DNA of 64,000 bases. Source: Curvularia sp. ZM96 (lineage: Eukaryota; Ascomycota; Dothideomycetes; Pleosporales; Pleosporaceae). This document shows, piece after piece, positions 11,884 through 22,547 of this stretch. Where the stretch lies: assembly GCA_022457065.1 (NCBI GenBank), contig JAJGBQ010000004.1:3720001-3784000 (forward strand), in the 5' to 3' direction. The notes under the pieces are model-generated. The model was not told where the DNA came from and did no database searches. It saw only the letters and a program-made list of their open reading frames with translations. Each line of letters starts with the position of its first letter. Within the stretch, counting starts at the first letter, position 1. The position numbers and the translations under genes were made by a program.

Positions 11884-14188
11884 ATGAAGACATCTATTCC
11901 CCTTCTCACAATCCTTTCAGCGTCCTTGGTGGCAGCAGCCCCAGCGCCTTTCACAGGCCATGGACCAGTAGTTGCTGCCCGCACGGAAAATGTGGCTATT
12001 TCCAACCCACATCTTGGCCGTCGCGATGATGGAGTCGTTCAAAAGTTCGACGAAGAGGCTCTTAAGCTCCGTGGCGTGCTTTTAGCCACACGGAGTGAGA
12101 TGAGCCAGGATAATGCTAATGCAAAGGATGAAGCTGCCAATGGTAAGGCTCAGGACCAGGTAGCACAGGATGCTGCTGCTGATGAGGGCCAAGACCAGGG
12201 TAAGGGCAAAGGAAAGAATGCCAAAGACCAAGCCGCTCAGGATGCTGCTCAAGGTAAGCAATGTTCGATTCTTAACCTGAGACGTCTTTCTAACCCCACA
12301 TAGCCCAAGATAAACAAGCACAGCAAGACGCAGCTGCCGCCGATGGCATGCAGAAGCAGAAAGATCAGAAGGCTGCCGACCAGGCCGCTGCTGATCAAGC
12401 ACAGCAGGACGCTGCCGCCGAGGACATGCAGAAGCAGAAAGACCAGAAGGCTGCCGACCAAAAGGCTGCTGATCAGGCGCAACAAGATGCTGCTGCAGAG
12501 AAGCAGAAGCAGAAAGACCAGAAGGCTGCCGACCAAGCTGCCGCCGACCAGAAGGCTGCCGATCAGGCCGCGGCTGACGAAAAGGTATGCACTATTATTT
12601 CAGTAGCTTGATCGTGGACTAACCCTTGTAGGCTGCCCAAGATGCCATGCAGAACCAAAAAGGTATGCAAGACGCTGCGGCTGGACAGCAGAAAAATGCC
12701 ACTATGGGAGCTGGCGACATGCAACAAGGCAAGGGTAAGGGCAAGGGCAAGGAGAACGGCAAAGCGAACGGCAATGGCAAGGAGAATGGCAAGGCCAACG
12801 GCAACGGCAAGGGAAAGGGAAACCAAGACATGCAAGATGGTGCGGCTGGAAGGAATGCCACTATGGGAGCTGGTGAGATGCAACAAGGCAAGGGTAAGGG
12901 CAAGGGCGCTGCCATGGGTGGTGCCGACCAACAAGCCGGTGCCGGACAAGAAGCCGATCAGATGCAACAAGAAAAGGGCAAGGGCAAGGGCAAGGGCGCT
13001 GCTATGGGTGCCGCCGACCAACAGCAGGGCGGTGCTATGAACAACGCTGAACAGCAGAAGGGAAAGCAGAACGGTGCTGCTATGGGTGCTGCCGACCAAC
13101 AAGCCGGTGCCGGACAAGAAGCCGATCAGATGCAACAAGGCAAGGGCAAGGGAAAGCAGAATGGCGCTGCCATGGGTGCTGCTGAACAGCAAAAGGAACA
13201 AGGCGCTGCCGCCGGACAAGACGCCGCTAAGATGGAACAGCAGAAGGGTGCCGCGGGTGCCGCTGAACAGCAGAAGGGACAAGAGGCTGCCGCTGGACAG
13301 CAGAACAGCTGCGCAGTTGGAGCCGGTCAGGCTGCTGCTGACCAGGCCGCTCAACAACAAGCCGAGCAGCAGAAGGCTAAGGACGAAGCCCAGAAGCAGA
13401 AGGACCAGGCCCAGATGGCAAAGGAGCAGGCCCAGATGCAACAAGCCCAACAGGAAATGGCCAAGGGCATGCAAGAAGCTGCTGCTGGTGCTGCTCAAGG
13501 ACGAAGTAAGTGTTACCCTCCTAATGACTATACACGGTGCTAACAAACTCAGATGGCACAGCTAATGCCGGCAAAGGCAAAGGCAAGGGAAAGGGAAAGG
13601 GTAAAGGCAAGGGCATGAACGATGGTAAGTCTTAACTCCCTAGAGAACCTATAACAGCCTGTGGGAGCCTGCAGGAAAAAGCAGCAATGGTAGTAGAACG
13701 ATGCTAACAGGTATCCAGGTGCCAACGCTGGTGCTGGTGCTGGCATGAACGCTGGTGAACAAGCCGGAGCTGCCAACGGTGCTGGTATGGGTGCTGATGC
13801 TCAAGCCGGAGCCGGCGCTGCTAAGGATGCTGGTGCTGCCAACGGTGCTGGTGCTGAGGCTGGAGCCGCCAAAGATGCTGGTGCTGCCAAAGACGCTGGT
13901 GCTGCCAAGGACGCTGGTATGGGCGCTGGTGCTGAAGCTGAAGCTGGAGCTGGAGCCGCCAAAGACGCTGGTGCTCAAGCCGGAGCTGCTAAAGACGCTG
14001 GCATGGCTGCTGATGCTCAGGCTGGTGCTGCCAAAGACGCTGGCGCCGCCAAAGATGCTGGTGCTGCCAAGGACGCTGGTATGGCCGCTGATGCTCAAGC
14101 CGGAGCCGCCAAAGACGCTGGCGCTGCTGCTGGAGCCGAACAGCAGAAGGCTGGAGGCATGCGACGCCGTGCGAGCTTCCGCGCCTAG
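11884..14188 (+). CDS. secreted low-complexity Ala/Gln/Lys/Gly-rich repeat protein, 688 aa
   Basis: Five exons (11884-12253, 12304-12584, 12632-13505, 13553-13624, 13719-14188); each join keeps the Ala/Gln frame. Residues 1-19 form a clear signal peptide (MKTSIPLLTILSASLVAAA). A possible Kex2-type site (LGRR) follows near residue 45. The mature chain is almost free of hydrophobic or aromatic residues. It has three repeat regions: exon 2 with QKQKDQKAADQ units and QAQQDAAAE units; exon 3 with GKGKGKENGKANGNGK tracts and repeated AAMGAADQQAGAGQEADQM; and exon 5 with about ten AAKDAGA units, ending in MRRRASFRA. The AAKDAG repeats recall group-3 LEA/hydrophilin 11-mers, so a desiccation-protective or cell-wall-matrix role is possible; this is inference. 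No adhesin, hydrophobin or enzyme domain is present, and only one cysteine was noted. Confidence 0.82.
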
Positions 14189-15390
14189 ATTTGCGGCTAG
14201 TTGACGCAGTGGTTGAATGATGGGTACTCTAAGAACATGTCGGGCGCTTATATTGTTTTGTAATATGCACGCTTGAGTGTTATACTTTTGTAATTTAGTT
14301 GGTGCCTTAGGATGACTAGCAAGATGCCAATTCAACTGGTACTACCAACTCGAAACCGTCGCTTCGTTGCGCATACTCCCACTGTGTTGCTTTCGAATCC
14401 AGTCACTCGGCTTTCCTTTAGAAGCTGTGCGTTTGGTATTTCTTTTACCACGGTCTTCTCAACTTTGAAATACGGAGTTATTAGCGAAGCTTGCTTTGTC
14501 GCAGGTGCTTACCATATCCAGAAATGATCTACGCACTAGATGCGTCATCCGAACAAGAGACAGATGCCGCAAGTACACTACATCGCACTCAAACCTCAAC
14601 GCCGACTTCTACCAACGCGACTTGTGCCACTGCATGTCCCAAACAACACACAGGGTGCGAGATAGCTTGCATTCCGCACTGTCTGTAAGGCACGGAATAT
14701 CTTCGTTCCGGCAAACCCCGGGAGGCCGAAACTCTTTTTGGATAAGAAGCGAGGATACATCGCGACAAGAGGAGGCTGTACGTCTCGACCACCTATCATT
14801 CTAAGGTTATTGCGGACAGAACGCATTGGCATTTTGAGTGGCAGTTTTTGCGTAGATTCGCTCGTCACCACCACCAAATCTGCGCTGGCCGGCGCTTTCC
14901 ATTGCAAGTACCATGGGAAGGATTGGTCGACAATCGGATCTCAACGACGGGCAATTGGAGCAAACGAACTTTGTTAGATCAGACGGCTCTAAAAGCTCCC
15001 ATATCGTTTCACCGGTACAGCTACCAACCTTTTGCCCGTCTTTTCACTCCCAGGCTGTATGATACTCATTTTCACCTTCACTCGGAGACCCACATCAAAC
15101 CCCGCAATCGCGTTCCAGTGCACCACGAATGAAGCCAGTACAATTTGCTTTCCTCAACCACATCGAGAATCAGCGGCAATACATGAAAAAGTACGGCCAC
15201 TGAATTATCGCGACCCCGAACCATGACTAGTCATCCCAGAGTATCAGCTGTGTTGAATAAGGAGCCTCGAATCGACTCTGGTGCTGCGCTCTCCGACACT
15301 GGTGTTCCAACCAACAGCCATTTTTCAGACAGGTGAATATCTATTTGATTGTACACGTTCGCAAACTCACACGATATTAGAAAACTCCAG
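14189..15390. other. intergenic, no gene seen
   Basis: This holds the 3' region of the secreted repeat protein and the upstream region of the next plus-strand gene. Short ORFs on both strands show no family features. Confidence 0.5.
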
Positions 15391-15963
15391 ATGCCTGAGC
15401 CACATCATACCAGATATGACTTCAGTGCTGCTAAGGCGCATTACCGCGAGGACGAGCTACAGCTCCGGCAGCCAGAGGGCTTTCCGATCATTCCTCTTCC
15501 TAGCACTGTGGCACGCGCCTTCAAAGAGGCTGCAGAGGCCGCTGCAGCGAGTGATTACGCTGAACCTAAGTTCGACATCTATGTAGACGCAGAAGATGGC
15601 AGCTGCGACATGGCAGCTAATGCATGCGACAATATGATCGGAACTGATTCTGGCGCCATTGATGGTGAAGAAGTGGAAGATGAGAACAGTCGAGACGAGA
15701 ACGAACAAACGAGCAACGAGAATGGTCATGAAGCTCTTCCTCACGTTGCAAATGTAGCCAAGGATGGACAAAACTCCGATGTGGCTGTAGATACCCTCGG
15801 ACGGACACGGGCAGCGACGAATCGGCGTAAAGCCCTTGAGACTATACAGATTGGAGATTCATTAGGGAGCATGGAAAACGAGGGTAACAGCAAGAAGCGT
15901 AGACGTGGTAATACCCGGAGGTCCGCGCAGCCCAGGAAGCGGTCAGCCAAGAATTCACACTAG
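15391..15963 (+). CDS. hypothetical basic-tailed protein, 190 aa
   Basis: An uninterrupted ORF from the ATG at 15391 (preceded by CAG) to TAG. Residues 1-60 look ordered (DFSAAKAHYREDELQLRQPEGF, then PLPSTVARAFKEAAEAAAA). Residues 85-130 are acidic and Asn/Glu-rich. The tail is strongly basic (KKRRRGNTRR and PRKRSAK), consistent with a nuclear localisation signal or nucleic-acid contact. The frame stays open 14 codons upstream of the ATG, and the ATG follows an AG, so an upstream exon is possible. I do not recognise the family; a nuclear protein is the most that can be inferred. Confidence 0.55.
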   Translation: MPEPHHTRYDFSAAKAHYREDELQLRQPEGFPIIPLPSTVARAFKEAAEAAAASDYAEPKFDIYVDAEDGSCDMAANACDNMIGTDSGAIDGEEVEDENSRDENEQTSNENGHEALPHVANVAKDGQNSDVAVDTLGRTRAATNRRKALETIQIGDSLGSMENEGNSKKRRRGNTRRSAQPRKRSAKNSH

Positions 15964-16468
15964 GAGCTTGAACACGCACCTTGGCAATGACCTTGACATG
16001 TAGTTCAACACGAGGTATGGGTCTAGCGGTCTATGCCATGTAAAGGTATCCTTGTTATCGGTCCGTGATGGGCAGCTTCTCTGCCACGATATCTGCACAC
16101 TTAGGCAGCACAGTAATGCAAAAGAATATTTGAACAGACTATTTTCCCGTAATACAGGTGTCAAGATAGTGACCTAAAGTATCTCATTCTCATATCGTGA
16201 CCCACTTCATCACCTGCATATAGGCCCTAGTTCACGCTGACGCCGCTAGCCGCATTAGGCTCACTTATACTTGCGACCACGTGCGAGCGCGTATTAAAGC
16301 TGACTACCGCTGCCCCACATTCCCAGCTTACCCCCATGGATATGAACAACGCGTTCGATTAAACCTTACTCTCTCTCCGAGTTACGCTAAACACCCTCGC
16401 CTCCCGAGCACTTCCACCCACGATACTGCGACATCAACCAGCTTGACCTCACTCAAGGAGTAAAGAAG
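15964..16468. other. intergenic, no gene seen
   Basis: Likely the 3' UTR of the preceding gene and the promoter of the first paralog. The last 150 bases are pyrimidine-rich, as in fungal 5' leaders. Confidence 0.5.
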
Positions 16469-17498
16469 ATGACATCTGACGCCCAGATTGCACTGATTCA
16501 GTCCTGGGCCCGCGATATTGGCCACTTGGTTGATACCGCTAAATCCCCGAAAGCCGAGTTTGCACGTCTGGCCAAAGCGAAAGGGTGGGAGGGGGGTAGT
16601 AAGACATGGTGTTCACGCTGGGAAGAGTGTTTCAAGGAGAAATATGTATATGGATCGCACAGTATGTCTGCTTCCTTGAGACGTCCAAGCGAGGCTGCCC
16701 GGTATAGTATGTGGAGTAGATGCTGACCAACAATACAGGTCGATCAACAAGTACGGATGAGACCAAAGATTTGGATGGCGGCATCTTCCTTGAAAACTCT
16801 ATGCGAAGGCTGTCAATCACATCCGACGCATCATCTTTCTCCTTCATCTCTTGCGCTTCAACGGACTCCCTCGACAGCGTAAGGTCATTTGATAGCCAAC
16901 GTTCTTCTTCTGCAGACGAGGGTGCACGGGGCGTCAAGACGGCAGAGCTGAAGGGAGTGGTTGAGATGGTCAGAGAGCTTTCACTCAACAGTTCCGACGA
17001 CAAAATCGGCAGCAATCCCGCTTGGGCAGAATTCACCGACTTTGAGCACTCGCCGACCGCGCAATTCAAATCTGAATTCGAACGTCTTGCTCGGACCAAG
17101 GGCTGGAGCAAGCGGGTGAAGCAGCAGCAGTTTGTCTCTTTGCTCAGCTCGGAAGTTGCTTTCTACTGGGGCGCAGATGAAGACAGGCTTGAGCAGTATC
17201 AGGAAATGTGCCATGAGCTCGGCCTCATTCTCATCCCTAGTTCAATCAAGCAGTGCAAGAAGGTATGTTCACATTTCTAACCAAGTGGAGAGAGACTGCT
17301 AATAACATCAAGGCTCTCGGATCCCTAAAGGTCAACCTCTACAGCTTGATCGATAACAAGAGAAACCCAAAGGTCAAGATTGTTCAGTACAAGTCTCTCA
17401 GCAAGCTGCGGAAGAGCATACACAAGAGTGGACCCTTTCCCCGAGATGCTGCCAAGGCGGGTGGCCGATGCTTCAGTTCACTACTTCGTACGCTGTAG
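16469..17498 (+). CDS. unrecognised family, paralog A, 300 aa, with internal duplication
   Basis: Exons 16469-16661, 16739-17262 and 17313-17498; all joins keep phase. A half-module near residues 27-64 (AEFARLAKAKGWEGGSKTW, then a short helix ending YVYGS) is repeated at about residues 180-218 (SEFERLARTKGWSKRVKQQ, ending FYWGA). A Ser-rich low-complexity linker separates the two. After the second copy come LEQYQEMCHELGL and SSIKQCKK, then the last exon: LGSLKVNLYSLIDNKRNP and, at the end, FPRDAAKAGGRCFSSLLRTL. The same module order, and a final exon of identical length (186 bp) and phase, occur in the gene at 18258-18890. The domain is unknown to me. Alternating aromatic and basic residues suggest a small helical fold. 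Confidence 0.78.
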
Positions 17499-18257
17499 TC
17501 GCCATAACCGATCATGGTCTGGTAGGAGTTTGGAGTATTATGGATTTCAATGTAGACAGCGGAAGCTCGAGCGTGCGTGCGTTACAATCATCATAGCGCT
17601 CTACCAGTGGACACGAAGTTGGACCAGTAGAATATGCAGACATAGTTGGAGGAGCAACACTGCATTTCCTCTAGCGCCAGTTCGAGTTCAATCTAATAAT
17701 AATCATACTTATGTTCTCTTCAACGGGCAAAGAACGAAACCTTTTTGCCTTTCTTCCTGGAACTGGTTACCCGTTCACGTGAGTTTGATTGGTAAGATTG
17801 CAGCTTGCATCAATCACTACACCCAAGGCTTGTGATCCGTTCAGAAAGTGGAGTGCGGGACGGCGCGTCCTCGTGGCTCAGCTATCAGCCAAACTCAGCC
17901 GCATCCAATAGTGTCGTTGCCTTCGTATGCCACGCATGCATTTATGCGGCACAGTGATACGATTGTGCATTAAGCGCCCAATGTGTCTAGTCCTTATTGG
18001 AGTACGATTAATTGTGTCTGTTAGCGCCTCAGCCTCGTCCTGCGAATAGCATTAGGCTGCAGTGAAGCAAGCGGCGTTCATGGATATAGTTTGTTGCTGC
18101 TGCTGTGTTTGCAATCTAGCTTTCATATCCTCAGTGGTAGAGTTGTTTGTCATCCCAAGCCTGGGTAAAGTTTGTGTACCCCATCACCCTTCTTTTATGC
18201 ATGCTGGGTATCACCATCTATACGCGCATGAAGACAGTTTGACGAAAGCATCCCAAA
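17499..18257. other. spacer between the two paralogs
   Basis: The 760 bp between paralogs A and B contain no further copy of the module that I could read on either strand. ORFs here (such as 17380-17835 in another frame) are not supported. Confidence 0.5.
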
Positions 18258-18890
18258 ATGCCTCGTCGTCGTACCGATTCCGCTCGTAAGTATTCGCACC
18301 CTATAACTTATCCCTCGAGGTCCTAAACTATTTAAGATACTCCTGCTACCAGTAAGGTATACGAGATCTCCAAGGACACGCTGAATACGCAAACGTCCAA
18401 GGCTGGGACCTGGTTCCTGCAATTCCCGCCTTTCGTCTACGACCCCACGGCTGATCTAAGGAGCAACTTTGAACGCTTAGCTACCAGTCGGAACTGGGGC
18501 GAAAAGCTGAAACGGAAGCGATGGGCTGCATGCCAAATAGAAGAGTTTGGCAACGCGTATGGAACCAATACGACGAAGTTGGAATCGTGGCAGAACCTGT
18601 GTCGCGAGGTACATATTCCTGACCCACCCGATAGCATCAACAAATGCAGGAACGTAAGTGTAAAACTCTAGGTTAGCATATACTGTTGTTAAAGTATCGT
18701 ACAGGTTCTCGGCGGCAAGAATGTCTGGGTCAATCTGGTTAATCTGATTGATCATAGGAATATTGGGGTTGAAGTCATTCGATTTAGGAACCGAGCGGAG
18801 TTCCTGAACTATACGAAGCCTGATAGGGTGTTTCCGAAGAAAGCGGCGAAGGAGGAAGGGTTCATCAAGGCGCTACTGAGGAGGCTCTGA
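18258..18890 (+). CDS. unrecognised family, paralog B, 176 aa
   Basis: Exons 18258-18285, 18337-18653 and 18705-18890 (introns of 51 nt each). The first exon encodes only MPRRRTDSA plus one base, so the gene is invisible as a single ORF. The module matches paralog A: NFERLATSRNWGEKLKRKRW, then an acidic helix ending NAYGT, LESWQNLCREVHIPDPPDSI, NKCRN, then the final exon LGGKNVWVNLVNLIDHRN and FPKKAAKEEGFIKALLRRL. The last exon is exactly 186 bp in both genes and begins in phase 0. B lacks A's N-terminal half-module and Ser-rich linker. No membrane segment or signal peptide is present. Function unknown; tandem duplication is the likely origin. Confidence 0.8.
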
Positions 18891-20107
18891 GAAAGCGGTT
18901 GTCAAGGATCGGGCCGATGAATGCAGCTCCAGCCTTGTACTGCTTACTTTTAGTCAACAGCATGTATATAAACCCTGTAGTTGCTATACAATTTACTAGC
19001 GATTCGCCTAGTGACATTCCATTAACTTCCTCTACCTTACTACAGGCCAGGATAAGCATTTAGGCCTAGATCTCCTCCATGTAACACGGCCCCACCCTTG
19101 CCCTAGCCATGGGGTTATCGGCAGTATTGGTGCTTTTGGTATCATCAGTCTATATAAACGGCCATAGGCTTTTACTGTAATACCACATGCTCGTGATTAG
19201 CATGAGTAGTGATAAGGCTAATCGAAACTTGGGTGCTGATAAAATACGTAAGGCGTTGTACGAGCTCGGCAAAGACATACTCTCCGGTAGGAAACAGATG
19301 GCCGCAGGAAGCAGTGACCCATGTTTGCCAAATCAAAATCAAAGTTTTAGTGCAAACTTAGGTGGTTAGCCCGAAACTATAATGCTTGCGAAGACAAGAG
19401 CGAAACATGAGTCTTGAGTTGAAAATCACATGTCAGCTCTACTGACTGCTGCACATATATTTGTTGACAACTACTGTGACGCGGCATTTTCAGCTTGTAA
19501 AAGGTACTCGAATGATGTCATATATGTACGGAATATGAAAACTGCCTAGTGGAAGATCCTTCTAACGAAATGCAGGGCATGCAGGTAAGCTAGTATCTCT
19601 AGAGACGAACTAAGAGAGTTATCACAAGCGACCGGATACCAAGGCGACCAGACTGCGCGATCCGGACAGCGAGTCATTTTGAGGCGGTCAATACAGTAAA
19701 CGATTCTCACAAGCCAAGGTAGTCTCGACACGGCACGTAGGATTTGCGGGATTTTCAACACCTCAGAATGCAGGCGGACGTCTTGTGTAAGACCGCCCAG
19801 TCTCGACTCTTTGAAGTCCAGAGATGCATGTGAAGTAAGAACTAGCCACCTATATGCATGGAGATCTTTCCTGTCACAGCCGTAGCGCCTTTGCATGCGC
19901 GGCGAGCAATCCCACTCCCAATTGATATGCTTCCCCGCTCTACAGTATCGTCGATCCTGCATAAAAGCAGACGATTCTCAAAATGCGTCACCTGGTGTCC
20001 CTGCATGAGGTGGCACCGTCTTACGGACCCCTAAATTACTCGTAAAGTCTGGGCTGTTCGAGGCAATACCTAGGTAAGCTCTGTACACAACTCTCACTAC
20101 GACGCTC
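18891..20107. other. intergenic, no gene seen
   Basis: No third paralog was found. A 138-codon minus-strand ORF at 19546-19962 is the longest open frame and is discussed among rejected items. The last 60 bases are a plausible 5' leader for the hydrolase gene. Confidence 0.45.
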
Positions 20108-21061
20108 ATGATGCAGCAGGAAAACGCGTGCTTGAAGTTGAAGGACGGTCGCAAGCTCTCCTACGCCATCTACGGAAGCCCAGTACCACAGAAAACTATC
20201 ATCTATTTACACGGCTACCCATCCTCGCGCTACGAAGGCAAACTATGGCACTCGAGCTGCGCGACGCACAACATCAGGCTTGTTGCGCCTGATAGGCCGG
20301 GCAGCGGCCTCTCCACTTTTCAGCACAACCGTCGCATACTCGACTTTCCTGCTGACATCCTCGCCTTAACTGAACACCTCAAGATACATCAGTTCTATGT
20401 ATTGGCCGTGGCAGAAGGTGCATCCTATGCGTTGGCGTGCATAAAAGAGATTGGAAAAGACAGACTCTTGGGCGTAAGCATAGTGAGTGGTCTGTATCCT
20501 GTCAAGCTGGGGACAACAGGCATGATACTACCATCCCGCATCGTCTTATGGATAGCACCCTGGATGACAAACATCGCGACTACGCTGTTCGACAACAAGA
20601 TGGGCAAGCTAAGTCGAGGCGAGGACATCAAAGGCTTCGAGGAAGTTTTGTCCAAAGAAGTAGGAACTTGGCACTCTGGCGACCAGGAAGTCCTCAAAAG
20701 CCCTCATGCCTGGCCGACCTTTGTGGCAATGACGAAGGAGTCTTTCCGCAACGGTAGCGAGGGCGTAGGCTGGGAAGCGAAGCTGAACGGCAGCGAATGG
20801 GGCTTCGAGCTTGCGCACGTACGTGTTGGACAAGGCGAAGTTTCGTTGACATTATGGCATGGTACAGATGATAGGAATTCTCCGGTAGCGATGGTGGAGC
20901 AGGCTAGGGACCTCTTGCCGGGCTGTGCACTGCACCTGAAGGAAGGAGAGGGGCACTTTAGCTTCGTGCTTCGCGATGCGGATGAGATTCTACAGGACCT
21001 AGTAGGTCAGGAGGAGAAAGATGAGTACATGACAGTAGCTCTTACGCAGGAGTACGAGTAG
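20108..21061 (+). CDS. alpha/beta hydrolase-fold protein lacking the nucleophile Ser, 317 aa
   Basis: Single exon. The fold is clear: the oxyanion strand IIYLHGYPSSR (HG at 35-36), APDRPGSGLS near residue 60, the nucleophile-elbow region YVLAVAEGASYALA (97-110), the acid-bearing LWHGTDDRNSP with Asp255, and the base His283 in GEGHFSF. Relatives read G-x-S-x-G at the elbow; here the aligned residues are A100-V101-A102-E103-G104, so the Ser is Ala. The Asp and His remain. Either the protein is a non-catalytic family member (binding or regulatory) or it is decaying. The ORF is otherwise intact, with no stop or frameshift. No signal peptide is seen, so it is probably cytosolic. Nearby genes suggest no pathway. 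Confidence 0.88.
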   Translation: MMQQENACLKLKDGRKLSYAIYGSPVPQKTIIYLHGYPSSRYEGKLWHSSCATHNIRLVAPDRPGSGLSTFQHNRRILDFPADILALTEHLKIHQFYVLAVAEGASYALACIKEIGKDRLLGVSIVSGLYPVKLGTTGMILPSRIVLWIAPWMTNIATTLFDNKMGKLSRGEDIKGFEEVLSKEVGTWHSGDQEVLKSPHAWPTFVAMTKESFRNGSEGVGWEAKLNGSEWGFELAHVRVGQGEVSLTLWHGTDDRNSPVAMVEQARDLLPGCALHLKEGEGHFSFVLRDADEILQDLVGQEEKDEYMTVALTQEYE

Positions 21062-21641
21062 GTTCTAGTCCATCCATACACTTGGGTTTAATGTCTAATT
21101 CTTCATTAGTAATATCGCACAACTGGATACAGTTTGGGAAGCTCCACTGGTATGAGTCTTTTGTTCATTACCTGTTCAATTGAGTTTAGGGCTCGTGCAT
21201 ACGGTATGTCTTTCAAAGACTGCCACTCCTACAAATGGTAGTGGCTCAAAAACAAAATCCATCTGGAATGCAGTTGTCAAGAATCATTTTCCTCCATGAG
21301 TGACGTTGTGAGCATTTTGCATTTGAAATTCAAAGCCAGATATCGGGCAGAGTTCCCATGTGTTGAGGCTGAACCATGTCCACCGTTCGTCCCGTGCAAG
21401 AGTTTATCATGGGTGACATACATCATCACCTCTCTTTCCAGGCATTTAGATCCACCATGACTTTCTTACATATGCGATACCAGAAATTCCTTGTTTTCTC
21501 AAGTATTAAGCTCCATTCACATGAGAAATAAGTACACCCCTTCGAACTCCTTCACCAGCAGCGCATCAAAACTTGGCAAAGCATTAGGGTGCTCCAAGCC
21601 CACCCGTTTTCACAAAACACAACACAATTACCCAAATAACA
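21062..21641. other. intergenic, no gene seen
   Basis: Plus-strand spacer between the hydrolase and the small secreted protein. It is moderately AT-rich with no supported ORF. The last 40 bases are A/C-rich 5' leader sequence. Confidence 0.5.
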
Positions 21642-22184
21642 ATGCTCTTCCTCCATGCTATCCTCATCATCGCCAGCATTCTCACCCCCATTCTCGCAGT
21701 CAAACCAATCCCCGTCACTCTTGGCCCAACCCCTACACCAAGCCCCGGAGGGAAATTCCTCATCATTAACTTGCCCGGGCCCTGGGACCTGAAGCCCATG
21801 CCGCATTGTCATCCTCATCCATACATCAACAGATGTGCAAGAAGGCGCATTCATCGTATACTACAAGTCTTGGATAGCATTGTTCCTGATCCTGTCCCTC
21901 CAGCACGACATATACCAATCGCCGGGTCTGTTGATCGGATTCAGTGGGTGCATCGACATCTATTGACTTTGGTGGCTGTTTGGGACTGGGGAGAAGCGGG
22001 GCCGAGGCGAAAGAGAGGAGATCAAGAGATGAAGTTTGATGAGGAGAAAGATGAGCAGGAGGAATGGACGGAGGAACCAACACGGACAGTGGAAGTAACG
22101 AGGACGGTTGAAGTAACTAGGACCGTGGACGTAACCAGAACTGTCGACATAACCAGGACTGTAGAAGCGACCAGAACCGAGTGA
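21642..22184 (+). CDS. small secreted protein with C-terminal TRTVEV-type repeats, 180 aa
   Basis: Residues 1-19 form a signal peptide (MLFLHAILIIASILTPILA). A Pro-rich segment follows (KPIPVTLGPTPTPSPGG), then a His/Cys/Arg patch (MPHCHPHPYINRCARRR) with the only two evident cysteines. The middle is acidic (EEKDEQEEWTEEP). The C-terminus is six tandem copies of a six-residue unit: TRTVEV twice, then TRTVDV, TRTVDI, TRTVEA and a truncated TRTE, encoded by 18-bp repeats from about 22080 to the stop. The start is the first ATG, after an ACA context. A secreted protein of under 200 residues with internal repeats fits the broad effector-like or cell-wall class, but no named family is recognised. 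Copy number may vary between strains. Confidence 0.68.
   Translation: MLFLHAILIIASILTPILAVKPIPVTLGPTPTPSPGGKFLIINLPGPWDLKPMPHCHPHPYINRCARRRIHRILQVLDSIVPDPVPPARHIPIAGSVDRIQWVHRHLLTLVAVWDWGEAGPRRKRGDQEMKFDEEKDEQEEWTEEPTRTVEVTRTVEVTRTVDVTRTVDITRTVEATRTE
22080..22183 (+). repeat. 18-bp coding tandem repeat, about 6 units
   Basis: Degenerate 18-bp units of the form ACNAGGACNGTNGANGTA encode Thr-Arg-Thr-Val-Glu/Asp-X. The third codon positions have diverged while the protein pattern is kept, so the repeat is not brand new. Confidence 0.85.
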
Positions 22185-22547
22185 GCATCGCTATTGAGAT
22201 GAGCTTGGCCTTGTGAGATTTGCAAGCGTTGAGGAATACAAGGGGCTTTTTTTCGCTATGGACTGGTATAGATGGTGCTCTGCTGAGCAATTTGTGATGT
22301 GTGTCCATCTGAGATTCTCCTACATTTCAAATCAAATGCAGGAGAAAGCGAGAAAAATGGGTTGAGGAGAAAGATTTGTAAGTATTTGGGAAATTAGAAT
22401 ACCCTGGTAAATGCTATTACCAGTCCTGGGTTGAAAATATAAAAAAAAATGCTAATATCTGAAGAAGTAAAAAAGCGAACGGAAAGAATGGTATCATGCA
22501 GAACAGTAGTAAAAGCCAAACCCTTTCCTTGCGCAACTGTTGCGTTT
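22185..22547. other. convergent intergenic region
   Basis: Short spacer between convergent genes. It contains A-runs near 22441 and AT-rich sequence suitable for 3' ends; no gene. Confidence 0.5.

Noticed and set aside
12563..13546. 327-codon ORF antisense to the secreted repeat protein
   Set aside because: It stays open because the Lys/Gln/Gly/Ala repeat codons lack stop complements. It is Leu/Ser repetitive and crosses sense-strand introns; no independent evidence.
19546..19962. 138-codon minus-strand ORF
   Set aside because: It has an ATG and mixed composition, but no family features, no splice partners and no conserved motif; at best a gene relic.
17499..20107. A third member of the paralog family
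   Set aside because: I looked for FERLA/GW and LLR.L patterns in the spacer on each side of gene B and found only the two genes.
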